Assembly: GCA_026119935.1 (NCBI GenBank)
Contig: JALRMH010000005.1
Location: 806,001-870,000 of the forward strand
Direction of reading: 5' to 3'
Length of the DNA: 64,000 bases
Source of the DNA: Endothia cerciana
Taxonomy: Eukaryota > Ascomycota > Sordariomycetes > Diaporthales > Cryphonectriaceae
The notes under the pieces were generated by a model. It was not told where the DNA came from. It saw only the letters and a list, made by a program, of their open reading frames with translations, and made no database searches. A program made the translations under genes and the position numbers. Every line of letters begins with the position of its first letter. Within the stretch, counting starts at the first letter, position 1. Below, in pieces: positions 22,560 to 33,539 of the stretch.

Positions 22560-23372
22560 TTACTCCGAGGCAGCAGCGCGCTTGGCGGCGTTTCCGCGCA
22601 GCTTCTTCTCGGGGTCGGCCTTCACGGGGCGCTGGGACTTCTTGACCGCCGACGCCCTGGCGATAGCGGCCTGGCGGAGATCCGGTCGGTAGCCGCCCTT
22701 GGCGACGTGGTTCGCGACGTTCTTGTAGGTCCTGGACAGAAGCAAGCAGCTCGTTAGAACACCCCATCCGCCCCACTGCGACACTGCATTATTCCACGGG
22801 TAGTGTCTTGCACGTACTTGCGGTTGTGGCCACCGAAGCTGGTCTTGTGGCCGGCCTTGGCAGGCTGGTGGACGAACTTGGCCTTCTTGGACTGGAAGGC
22901 GACGCCCTTCTCGCCGTCGGCGGAGATGCTCACGGCCTTGTCATTGACGAAACCGGCGTGCTGTACAATAGACAAGAATCAGCCGTCCCGTCCTCCCCAG
23001 AGTTCGCATTCCTCCTCTCCCTCTCCCTTTCCCCCCCCCTCTCTCTCTCTCTCTGTCTCTCTCTCTCTCTCTCTCTTCCCCCTCGTTGTACCCCTGTCTG
23101 CGTCGGGCCGGTCTGGGTGCTTCGTACCTTGCGGGAATGCTTGTTAAGCAGGTTGAAGGGATCGCGGGAGAACTGGGCACCACCGGCCTGCTTGCGCTTG
23201 ACCAAGAAGGAGTTGTTGTGGCCTGTATAGAGATTCAAGAAAAAAAATTAGAACCCTGAGATCACGTCCTCGCCCCATCTTCTTCCTCCTCCTACAAAAC
23301 ACCCAATTGCCACGGGAAATACGTACGGACAATCTCCCAGACGAGATCGGAGGAGACGTTAGGAAGGGACAT
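22560..23372 (-). CDS. RPL28: 60S ribosomal protein eL28
   Basis: Four exons on the minus strand (23372-23327, 23222-23128, 22960-22818, 22731-22560) give 151 codons. The protein is a component of the large ribosomal subunit (L28e family) found in animals, plants and filamentous fungi but absent from Saccharomyces cerevisiae. It begins MSLPNVSSDLVWEIVRHNNS, continues FLVKRKQAGGAQFSRDPFNL and HSRKHAGFVNDKAV, and ends in a Lys/Arg/Ala-rich tail. Three of its GTACGT-type donors interrupt Arg/Lys codons. The long pyrimidine (CT) repeat around 23036-23085 lies in intron 2. The gene is divergent from the small membrane-protein gene that follows. Confidence 0.93.
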
Positions 23373-24120
23373 CTTGAGTGTGTTGGGAATTTGACGTGGG
23401 GGATAGTAAGAAAGAAAAGGTCGGGGATGGGAGTTCGTGAAGTCGCTTCGTTGTCGTCCTCAGCGCTGGTGATTTTCGCTTGACAAACTCTCCCGCCAGA
23501 ATGATTCTGTGGATGGCTTATGTAAGGCTGGGACCCGCTCTGCCGTCGCTAGCTGACAGGAACCACGGGGGGCGGGGGCGGGGGGGGGGGGGTACGTCCA
23601 GTCTTAGCGCTCCGCGGCCGTCGGGGCGAGCCATTTCCCCCCAATGCGACGCGCAGATTCGCCGGGAAAGTGACTTGCGTCAGCCCCCCGGCTGCGACGG
23701 CCGCTGACGACGAGCCAACTCCTGTTCACGATCGTCTCACGAGACGACATGTCCTCTCCCCCCTTCACTTCCCCTCCTTCCTTTTCCCCCTTCCCAACAT
23801 CCTTCTGTGTAATCTCGTCATGCACGCTCGCGAGGAGGCCCTGCTTTCCTAGGAACATCGCGAACGCGCTGCGACACAGCTACTGCTTGTACTACGACCC
23901 GAAGTCACCTTTCTTCTCTTTGTCCGCTTTCAAATTAAACATCGAGACCGCGCCACCCGCAGCGCGTACTTGTCCGACCAGACGATCCGGAGACGACGCG
24001 AAAGAGAGCGGTCGATCTATAACGCAGACGTCTTGAACCTCTCCACCAAATCTACCGTTATAACCTATACAACACCACCACCACCACCACCACCACTACT
24101 ACCATCACCACCACCCAACG
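23373..24120. other. divergent promoter region eL28 / small membrane protein
   Basis: About 750 bases between divergent genes. It contains a 13-G run (23580-23592), pyrimidine-rich stretches and a CAC repeat (about 24067-24096) directly upstream of the next ATG. No gene seen. Confidence 0.5.
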
Positions 24121-24498
24121 ATGGCCTACCTCTTCTTCTACACCTCCCTCCTGATCCTCCCCCTCCTCCTTATCACCCTCCTCTACCTCACCCGCGGCCG
24201 CTGGGCCCACCTCGTCCCGGGCTCCGACTACCTCTATTCCCGCCTCCCGAGCTCCTTCACCGGCGACATCGAGGCCGGGCTCTCGTCCGCCAACTTCGAC
24301 CTGTCCAGCAACGTCGCCGGCGGGGACGGGCGTGCGGGGCTCGACGACGCCGCCAAGAGGGAGATCCTGAAGATCATGAAGAAGCGCCGCATGAGGTTCG
24401 ACGAGGCGAGGAGGGTGTACATGGAGGGGCGTTTCAGCGCGAACGGAATCGGGCCCGACGGCAGGCCGAGGGATCCGAAGTTTGTCAGCTTCTCGTGA
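24121..24498 (+). CDS. small single-pass membrane protein, unknown function
   Basis: An intronless 125-codon frame starting at ATG in CAACGATGGCC. Residues ~4-24 form one strongly hydrophobic segment (FFYTSLLILPLLLITLLYL) followed by positively charged RGRW, the layout of an N-terminal signal anchor. The remaining ~100 residues are soluble and charged, with REILKIMKKRRMRFDEARRVYME predicted helical, then a GIGPDGRPRDPKFVSFS tail. I do not recognise the family beyond its looking like a conserved filamentous-fungal hypothetical. Codon use (C-ending) matches neighbouring genes, which supports expression. The stop codon is followed immediately by a 16-G run (24499-24514). Localisation to an endomembrane is inference from the anchor. 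Confidence 0.75.
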   Translation: MAYLFFYTSLLILPLLLITLLYLTRGRWAHLVPGSDYLYSRLPSSFTGDIEAGLSSANFDLSSNVAGGDGRAGLDDAAKREILKIMKKRRMRFDEARRVYMEGRFSANGIGPDGRPRDPKFVSFS

Positions 24499-26668
24499 GG
24501 GGGGGGGGGGGGGGCTTAATCGTACGGTGATGATGGACGGTTTGTGGATGGGGCGGGCGGTGGGCATGATCCGGTTTTTGATATCCTCTTTCATTTGTTG
24601 CAAACCCCTTCTGGGGTGACGGACTCTTGCGGTGGCGTTTTGTGAAATGGTATACCGGTGCGTCTCTGAATTGCTCTCGATTACGTGCTCTGCTCCTTGG
24701 TCTCTGGCAGGGAGCAGGCTCTATTGGTAATGGGGCAGGGTGAACTCTTCTTCTGTCTTGGTGGAGAATTTGAAAGGAACAAGAAAATCATTGTGTGGCA
24801 GATGCCAGGATTTTTGCTTACATCTCATACTTCTCCTTCTGATGACAGATGCCTAGCTGGATTTTGGGGGCAGCCAATACATCTCATTTCGTCCATGTCC
24901 GTCTTGTGGAGTCCTCTCGTGTAGCGTGGCAAGCTGTCAGAGTGCCATCGGCAAGAGGTGTCTGCTCTGCTAGGCGTTGAGGAGAGCAGTGTGTCGGTGT
25001 GCTGTGCTGTGCTGGGAAATGTGACCACTGTACAAGCCCCTTGGAAGCATCTTGAGTGGCATGAGGGAGGTGACCACTTCTGATACACGCATGTGGGAGA
25101 GCCCTGTTGGGGGGAGGGACGCAAAGGGAAAGCTGCACATGATGAGCATAGGGGGGTGGTCGAGAACCGGCAGGAAGTGTCACCCCAGAACCAGTAGTGA
25201 GGAGGGGAGACAGGCCATGATCAACCAGGTACAAAGCCTCTGTTGCATTCTGTCACGAAGTCTCGCCGAAGTCATGACGGCCAAGTGAGCACCCAGAATT
25301 CACAGGGCTCTTCCCACCCGGCCTGTCTACATAAGTCCCCCATGCCGCCGCTCACCCACCACCGTCGAGCACCTAGCCCGTAGGTACCGCTTGAGCTACG
25401 TGGCTCAGGGGAGTATTGTGCCCACTTCATAGTTTCCCCCCCCCCCCCTCATATTGAGCCACGTGGCTGGAGCGGCGGCTACCGGCTAGGTGCTCGTCGA
25501 TGGTATCTCTTTTCAATTTTGTCCTTTCTGATTTTTTTTTTTACTTCGTTTATTTCTTTCTTTCTTGTTGCCTTGCATCCCTTCCCCGTCTCATCCCCCT
25601 CACTTATCAGTCTGAATGGGGGGATATTGTTGCAGAGGACGAGCGTGGCAGCGGATCTAGTCGCCTTTTCTTCTCCTTCTCCTTCCCCTCCCCCTCCCCC
25701 TCCCCCCTTTGGCAGAAGACGCTGGTTTAGTGATAGTTGAGAACAGGATAACGGTACTGAGGGGCGATGGAATGCGCAGATGAGGATCAAAATCATCACG
25801 ACCTCGCTCACGATTGCTCGCGTTACAAAGCACCCCGACAGCCTAGTGTCTGTTCTCATCTCACACGCCCCAAAGACACCCCCCCCCCCCCTGAGCCATG
25901 ATGCTGACAGCCATATCTCATCCAAGGCGGGAAGGGGTCCAGTGTAGGTGGCAAGGGCTGAGCACGAGCACGCCACAGGAGCACCAAAAGTCTCAAGGCC
26001 GTAATGCAAGGGGGGGTGGGGAGACATCAGGATCATCATTAAGAAGGGGTGATTAAATATTTCTCTGCGCTCGTGCTAATTACAACAGATTATCATCGCA
26101 CGCGTTGCCCGCGATCCAACCGCCCCCCGTCACTTCCCCTGTGGAAGATCACGCGGGAGATGAATGGACGATAATAAAGGTGGTCTAAGATATTGCCCGG
26201 GGCGACGAGAGGGCGCACCATCGTTCTGTCAGTCCAGCCGGGCGAAGGCGTGAATGAAGCTTCATCACCAGCTGGCGACAGAGTGGCAAAAGGCCCATAT
26301 GATCATCATCTTCCCAAGTCATTCGGACCACCAACTCCAACCAACCCAATGTCGTGCCATATTCGTCGCAAATTTACTGCCCATCTCGCCGTGCTGCCGC
26401 TTCCAAGCCAAGATGGGCCCGCCAAGGCCCGTAGGCACAAAGGGGGGGGGGGGGTGCATCCTCTATATACAAGAACCCAGGTGGTCGGGAGAACCCCCGT
26501 TTTGAAGTGAACCAGTCGATTGGTCGCAACCGTCAGAAAAAAAATTTGGGCCTCGCGCCGGCCTCTGCCGCACTGCCATGCCCCCTCGCTTCCAGACCTC
26601 CACTATCGCTCGAGCAGGTTGTATCTGCTTCGACCGCCGTGGGGCATCACGAGACAAGAGGCAAGCCT
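24499..26668. other. gene-free stretch with inverted repeat and C/G tracts
   Basis: About 2.2 kb without a recognisable gene. It contains G/C runs at 24499-24514, 25436-25448, 25879-25891 and 26442-26454, and a long imperfect inverted repeat at 25364-25500 listed separately. A T-rich/CT-rich segment follows it (25508-25600). Confidence 0.5.
25364..25500. repeat. ~45-bp imperfect inverted repeat (MITE-like hairpin)
   Basis: The left arm (about 25364-25407) reads GTCGAGCACCTAGCC ... CTACGTGGCTCA. The right arm (about 25455-25500), reverse-complemented, reads CGACGAGCACCTAGCC ... CCACGTGGCTCA. The arms match over most of ~45 bases with a few substitutions and small indels, and flank a ~47-base loop containing a 13-C run. 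No clear target-site duplication was seen. It could be a small non-autonomous element or a hairpin of other origin. Confidence 0.7.
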
Positions 26669-27806
26669 CTACCTCGTCTTCTTGTTCTCGGGCTCGGGGT
26701 CGTACGCCCTGTCGTCCGTGCCCTCGACGATCTTGACCATCTTCTCCATCTCCTTGCTCTGCTTCTCCCACTGCTCCTTGGACATGTTCTTCTCCTTGTC
26801 GAACATGCTCTGGTCGGGCTTGCGGTAGCTACCGCCGAGCCTGTCCCAGAGGGTGGTGTACTGGCCGTAGTTGTAGTTGAAGGCCAGGTGGTGGATGCTG
26901 TGGCAGGCGGCGCCGTTGATGACGGGGTTGTCGGAGACGAACTCGCCGTCGTGGATCAGGATGGTCCAGACGTTGACGATGACGAACAGCAGGAGGAACG
27001 CGGCCTTCTGCAGGGGGAAGATCAGGGGGAAGACGTGATACGGCACGGACTGGGCAAAGCCGTCGAGGGGGTGGAAGGCGTGGGAGGCGAAGGGCGTCGG
27101 CATGATCCACTTGTGGTGCGGCTTGTGCAGGTGCTTGTAGATGAGCGGGTGGTGCAGCCAGCGGTGGATCCAGTAGATGCAGAAGTCGGTGAACATGATA
27201 AAGAAGGGATACTGGATCCAGTTGTAGGCTGGGAAGGGGGCGTCCTCGAACTGGTCGTACAGCTTGCAATACCCGCGCACCTCGAAGAGCATACACAGCA
27301 TCGTGCAGACGGCCATGCCCGGCAGGGCCGCCAACGTCTGCTTGATCTCGAGGGCGATCTGGTTACGGAGATATTTGGGGTGCTCCATGGTCTTCTTGTC
27401 GAAGACGAAGCAGTAGGACAGGGAGGCGAAGATGAAGTATAACAGGAAGCCAAATATCCTACAGAAGAAAGTGGTCATGTCAGCTGGGACCGTCCGCGGG
27501 ACCCGGTTCTCGGGGGCATCGGGGCGCGTCGACGCGGAGGCAGGCTTACCAGACGATCATGAACAACGACAGGGCCTGGCGGAGGATGTTATCACGGGGC
27601 CAGGCGCTCATGTAGGCATATTTTGAAGGCTCCAGCGAGAAGTAACCGGTAGATGGTTTGTATGTCCATGTTGAGAAGACCTGTTGGTCGATGGTCTGGT
27701 TTGTCGGCGGGCTCGCGAAGCTGTACGAGGCAGGACGCGCCGGGTAGAGTTTGGCATAGAGATAGTCGACACCGAAGGTGTCCATGACCTCGAGTACGAC
27801 ATCCAT
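26669..27806 (-). CDS. ERG3: C-5 sterol desaturase
   Basis: Two exons on the minus strand (27806-27550, 27458-26669) give 348 codons, the usual Erg3 length. Erg3 is an ER membrane di-iron enzyme that introduces the C5-C6 double bond in ergosterol synthesis. The three histidine boxes of the fatty-acid hydroxylase/sterol desaturase superfamily are intact: HRWLHH (184-189), HKPHH (197-201) and HSIHH (272-276). Several hydrophobic spans (around 75-105, 125-145, 165-183 and 225-255) fit a multi-pass ER protein. A charged KNMSKEQWEKQSKEMEK tail ends in KKTR, a dilysine-like ER context. The single 91-nt intron splits a Trp codon (TG/G). Confidence 0.95.
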
Positions 27807-30316
27807 GGTGGCACCGGGACGGGACGAGAGGGGGGGGAAGAGGGTAGAGGTGAGATGGGGCTGAAGGGCTGGCCCTGACCCGTTGCTTGACCAAGGGCTC
27901 GGCTGGCGGTGGTGAACAGGTCAGAGAAGGCGAGGGAGGTGTTGTGGGAGAGGCGAGGAATCAAGGGTGTGAGGTGAGTTGTGGGCTCGAGAGCGGATGC
28001 AGTCTTCTAGAAAAGATGTCGAGAGGCGCGGCCCACTGCGCTACAGGGTTCACGGAGGGACCCACAGGGGCCCACGTTTCCACACGCAACAAGTCGACCC
28101 GATTCAACCCAACTGGCGTGACGGAGAATGGACTGTTCCCGATCCGAGCGGGATACCGAGGGAATTCTCGCGGGGAAGGATGGCACGCCGGCACGGTGGG
28201 AGGGAGAAGACCGAGGGAGAAGAAAGAAAAAAAAAAAGGTACCACCAGAGGAACCGTGGGTATGGATGCCGCAATCTCGCCAAAATCTTCCCTCCTCTTT
28301 AACCGGAGAGATTGAAGATTGATAAGGTGAGAGCCGTGGCCCAAGCTCCGTGTTGCTGCGGCCAGTGCCTCGTACCAAGCAAAAGTACTATGGTGTGTAG
28401 CAGGTATTGACTGCTGTACGATATCGTGGCACAGGTGACCTCTACTTCATTCGCCTGCCCAGCAGAAATTTCTGACTGAGGCCCACGAAGACTTGTCGAT
28501 AGAAAAGGGGCAGGGCAGGGCGGGATGGGATCTAGCCTGCTTGGCAACCGCAGTGCTGCAGGAACGGTCCCTGAAGGCTCCTAGTGTGCTCTGACAGGGC
28601 GCCGGGGCAGGCAAGGCAAACGATGGTCCTTATCGCTTGCCTTCCAGCCTTCCACGCTTTCTTCGACGACGATGCACGCCGAGGGTCATTCCGGCCCACT
28701 GGCATGCAGTGATGTGACGAATTGCTTCAGACCAGCACTGCGAATCAGATCTCACCGCTTCTCATCCCCCCCCACCCCCCGAGAGCAGTCCAATCCCAAG
28801 GCCATCCCTCCCCATCCCCATCCCCTGCCCGTCGATTTACGCAGACCGTACGATCGACCCCAGCCGTGAGTGGCCGTCCTGCCCTGAGGCCTTTCCCAAA
28901 GCGCACCACTCTGCGTGTTGGTCTGCTGTCAGTCATGCAACCCACCATGGGCAATTGCACGACGGGTGGGGCACACGGGCGATCTGCTTCGTCGTGACCT
29001 GGGGGTCCTCTTGGCCACCCCCAAGGCCGCATGCCGTCGTCGGTCGGGGGAAGCGGCCGGATGGGTTGGGAATACGTGGGGAATAACAGTTCTCATCCTG
29101 CGACTTCTGAACCTGGACCACTTAGCGCGACGCCGCGCCGGAAGCTGGGCTATGCGGCGCCATGCGGAAGCACCGGGGGGGAGGGCAACTGGGGTGGTAA
29201 AAGTGGCCTGAGGACCTGGCATTCGGATCCGTCCTGAGCCAGCGAGCTAAGGCACGGCCCATCGTCACCGCCTCTCCAGATGCGTACATGATCACCACCT
29301 GCGAGGCAGTGTCCAGTAGCGCCCATAATAAGCTTTACCTCCCATCGCCTGCCTCCTGCTGGGCTGGCCCCAGCTCCCCAACCAACCAACCAACCGAAAA
29401 TGCTGCCCCTCGATCTGATAAAAATTGTGGTCCCCCCAACCCGCCCATCCAGGTCCGAATCCGAGTTGCTGGGCCCAACGCGCGGTGCTACTACGTACTA
29501 TAGTAGTACTGTGGAAGTAGCTCGAGCTGATGGTGGCCTCCCCCCTTCCTCCATCCCTCTCGCCGGCTTGACCGGATCTCTCTCTCCCCAATCAACAACT
29601 GTGCCCGGTCAGGGTACCCATTTCTCGACTCCTCGCGCCGACAAGATGCACCAGGCTGGCAGGTTATTGGCTGGGGAGCAGGTCAAGGGAGACGGGATCA
29701 AACATAGCATGACGACAACGCTGTCATGCAGATATGGGGATGCACTCCGACATCGCCGCCGTAGTCACCCAAGAGGCAAAAGGGCGCCACGGGGTGATTA
29801 TCCACTTGCACAGTGTACAGCACATCTACCACTAAGTGGTTCTGCTCTCTCTGCACAGTTCAATTCTTATACCTACTCTAGCATGGTACAGTTGACACTA
29901 TATTCACTGCACTGGTACAGATCCAGGGCAGTCCCCACCCGCGCCTATACACCCCATATTACTCAGTCCAGCCCCCTATCGTTGATGCTGTCTGAGGAGA
30001 GGCCCCGACGTGTCCGCGCTAGCAGACGTTCTCATATACAGTGGGCCTCAGCCCTAATGAGGGCACCTCCTCGAAAGACCCTGCAGTCTTGGAGATGCCT
30101 TGACGGCGCAGTACGCACCATCAACGAACGTTCCTCGTGAGGGGGGGGCGCCTTGGAAGAATACCCACAGCCGTAGGTCTTCTTGATGGTGGTCCGGTGA
30201 CAAGGGTCTCTGTGCGAGGCCCAGTCTGCAGTAGTGGATGGAGAGTAATGGAGTCCGTAGAGATTGTGCATTGGTGGCTGCGAACGCTATGGTATCATGA
30301 ACAGACGCGGGCCGGC
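27807..30316. other. long gene-free stretch
   Basis: About 2.5 kb with no gene recognised on either strand. Open frames are short and of unlike composition. It must include the ERG3 promoter and the 3' flank of the UstYa-like gene. Confidence 0.5.
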
Positions 30317-31372
30317 TCACACATCGTGAGTCCACGAGACGGTGTGGTCGATAGCCCACTGGTGGATCGCATCAAAGTTCCTGCACGTGTGCAGCGTGCT
30401 GAAGTCGGGCCAGAAGTCGTCCTTCTCGTACCCGTACTCCGGGTACTCCCGGAACGTGAAGATGCCAATGTCCCCCGTGCACATGAGGTTGATCCGGATG
30501 GCCTCGAGGCAGTGATCTGAGGGGGAGAGGACGTCACGTCAGCGAGATGGTCTCACACCTAGGGACAACGACTGAACGTGTGTTGTGCGGTGCTCGTATC
30601 GAACTTACCAACGTGGCCCCTCAGGCCCTCCTCCTCCTCCTGGATGTCGCTGTAGATGTTGATATAGTAGTCCTTGTATATGTACTGCCGCAGGAGGTTG
30701 AGGCAGTGCAGCTGGTGGAAGACCTCGACCGCGGCGCGGTAGCCGACCTTGCCTGTCGCCGGGTCCTTGACCTTGAGCGAGTTCCTCGGGAGGCCGAGCC
30801 TGTCCAGCTCTTGCTCGGAGATCATCTGGTCGCCCACTGTAACGGCCTCGTTAGCATCCGCGTTCGTTCGCCTGCAGGCCATGCACGTTGAGACATACTG
30901 TCGTTGGCAATCGAGTCCCATGCCTCGTCCACCTTGGGGCCGTAGCCGACAAAAGGCCCCTCCACGAGCGGCGTGAGGTTGTACCGTACGGTCTCGTACT
31001 TTACAACGGGCGCCACCGGTGCTGCGGTCGTTAGCTATGGAAACATGTGTACGTCCGCAGGAGGGGTGCCGGGCCGACCGGGTCCGACGTACAGTATGAC
31101 GAGTATTGTTCTGTGACTGCCAGGTCCGATATCTTCGCCGTCCGCTGGCAGAAGGAGATGGTGAAGAGGATCAGCGACACCGACAGCAGTATGGTGTGCG
31201 CGATCCAGGCCCAGTTCTTGGAGAGAAAGTCCAGCGTCCTCGTCCTGAAATCCCGCTCGAACTGTTCGTCTTGGAACCTCACCCGCAGCGGCTCCTTCTC
31301 GTAGACTGTGTCCGAGCTGTTCCGGCTCTGTTCCTCGTCGGCGGCGACGGGACGGTAGGCTTTCCTAGGCAT
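30317..31372 (-). CDS. UstYa-family (DUF3328) oxidase-like membrane protein
   Basis: Four exons on the minus strand (31372-31093, 31021-30899, 30836-30609, 30516-30317) give 276 codons. UstYa/DUF3328 proteins are fungal enzymes that perform oxidative cyclisation or chlorination of ribosomal peptides and other metabolites (ustiloxin, phomopsin, cyclochlorotine pathways). Visible here: a cytosolic ~50-residue N-terminus, one transmembrane helix (~53-75), then a lumenal domain with both diagnostic motifs, HQLHC at 175-179 and HVDHC at 209-213, the second split by the last intron at V/D. Other family features are LNLLRQYIYKDYY and the C-terminal HTCRNFDAIHQWA. The third exon is preceded by a GCTAAC branch site. 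The gene diverges from the repeat-protein gene at 33540, and no other biosynthetic gene lies beside it. The substrate is unknown. Confidence 0.9.
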
Positions 31373-33539
31373 GATGGCGGTGGGTATCCAAAAAAGAGGG
31401 GGTGGAGTCACAGACTGTATAGATGGATAGACACGCCAGGTGCAATGAGCAGAATAAAAGTAGGCTAGAGAAAAAAAGAAAGCAGGAAAAAAAGCGTGGC
31501 AACGGTCTCCTTGACCCAGAAATGGGAGCGCCAGCAGAGCCGGAGGGAAGATACAGGACAATGCACGAGCGGCTCGTGCCGGGGGATCGAGGTCGTGTTT
31601 CGCGGCTGGAGTTGCCTTGTGGTCGTCTCAGGTCAGATCAACTGTGCCAAGCCTTTCTGATCTGAGGGATTTCCTCAACGGCAGAAGATCATAGAGAGAG
31701 CAGGACTCCTAGAAGTTCGGGGATGAGGACCCACGGTTTGCCAGGAACCAGCCTTTACGAGACGGACAGAGAGAGCGAGAGGGACAGGATGACAGGAAGA
31801 CAAGCAGAGAAGAAACCAGTGCCTGCGCAAATCGTCGTGACGACCGGAGTCTTAGGTACGAGACGCCCGGCGATGGAAGCAGAGCGACTTGAGACACAGC
31901 GCAAGGCTAGGGTGTGTTTGGTGAGACGCGACCGGGGAGAGGCGGGGATTCAGGAGTCGCGCCTCTCGAACATGCCGCTTGGCATCGACGGCGTTTCGTG
32001 AGGCTCCACGATCAGCGGGTGATCTTGTATGCTTCGTCCCGATGATGGGCTGTGATCTTTTGCCAATATAGATCCATGCCATTACTTCCTCAAGGGCACT
32101 CAGCCTCGTAGATTGAGCATACCGCGTGGGGCATTGCTGTTCCATCTCAACGTCTCGGTCGGTTTGAGAAGTCCACCACGAACTTCGGATGGGAATGAGT
32201 TTCATCTTGGCGAACCAGGAATAGCGCCCTGCTAAACGCTCGAGGCCTACCATGTGGATGCAGGGTTCGAATTACCCCAGTTCTCAGCACTGGCCAGCCA
32301 ATGAGATAGCTTCAGGTCCTGAAGTGTCGCCGTAGCAGTTTTGACCAAGTCAGGGCTCGTCAACGGCTTGTCTCAAGAGCGACACTGCGACGCCAAGCCT
32401 GATCGAGTTTCAGCCTCACCTCGACCTATCAACGTCCACTCATGCGCGCTCAGCCTTGCAGGCCTGTCAAAGCTTGATGAGTCCTGATCTGCGCGATGCG
32501 ATGTCACTGTCAGCCCAGAAGTCGATCTGGTAATGACTGATGAACGTGCTCGTTGATCTGCAAGAGGCATCCGGCCAGTTCTTGCCCACCCTGTGAGGAT
32601 GGTCATGTGAGCCTCCTGAGGCAGCTTCAGCGGTACCGACTATCCAAGACCGTCTGGTACCGAGGGCCCTTGGCATCAGAACAACTTCTAAGCCTCAACC
32701 TTGGTTCCACCGTGCATAGATACGTGTTGCTAATCGGAACTATCAGCTCAAGGGCGGAAGGGAAAATAGACCCCCCCCCCTCCCCCCAAAAAAAAACCAG
32801 CATGGATATGGGGTAAATCGCCGGTACCTTCGCCTCGCAAGGTTGTCAAGAGAGTTCGGGTACGGCGACTTCCTTTGCACTCGGTATTCCGGGACCTGAG
32901 TCTTGTTCCCGCAGCCTTGCAGGTCCAGGTAGTCCCCGGCTTTGCGAGACCATTCCAAACTCTGGTCTCAAGCGTGGACCGTCTCGTCCAGCTTGACTTA
33001 AGCTCAGTCTCAGCCTGGTCCCATCACGATCAAGCGTGGACCGCAGACATTGGTCCCAAGACCGCGCGCGGTGAACGGTTCCACCCGAAGATTATGAGAC
33101 GGACTCTCAGACGGGAACCACTCGTCGATCAGTCTTGCCCTTGGGTCCCTCGTCCCAACTTATGCCCAACTCGCAAGACGATCCCACGGTTTTGGTCTTC
33201 ATCTTCGTCTCGCATGGCAATGGCCAGCCGTAGTCATTCACGGCGCTCCCCCGGGCTGTCGTCTTTGTCAGGGGGGAAAGGGGAGGCCATCGCGCAATAT
33301 GTGGTACGAGGAACGAGCAGATATCGTATAAGAAGGCGAAAACCCTCTCACCCCTCAAACATGCTCACGCCACATTCTATCCCTAATCAGCTGAGCATCT
33401 TATTTTCCTTGTTTTGCTTAGCCTAGGCCGTCCTTCGTCTCCACCTAATTCACTCATTCACTTCAGCTGGCCGGCCAGCAATTCCCTATTACAAGTTAGC
33501 GCATTCTTTGCTTCTAGCTCTATACTTATACCAGGCAAG
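31373..33539. other. divergent region between UstYa-like and repeat-protein genes
   Basis: About 2.2 kb with no recognisable gene. It includes a C-rich run near 32771-32787. The last ~200 bases before 33540 are CT-rich with CTAG/CTAAT elements and look like promoter and 5' UTR. Frames at 32370-32680 give no family match and look like degenerate sequence. Confidence 0.45.

Noticed and set aside
29490..29512. Palindromic TACTACGTACTATAGTAGTAC, and a similar one at 58801-58816, as regulatory sites or a shared element
   Set aside because: The arms are only 5-8 bases in AT-rich simple sequence, and flanks of the two sites do not match.
29400..30140. 246-codon plus-strand frame as a gene
   Set aside because: Composition is irregular, there are no domains, splice signals or conserved motifs, and it lies in a region of generally open GC-rich frames.
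32240..32300. tRNA gene suggested by GGGTTCGAATTACCCC
   Set aside because: The T-arm does not pair correctly and no A box or acceptor stem of matching spacing is present.
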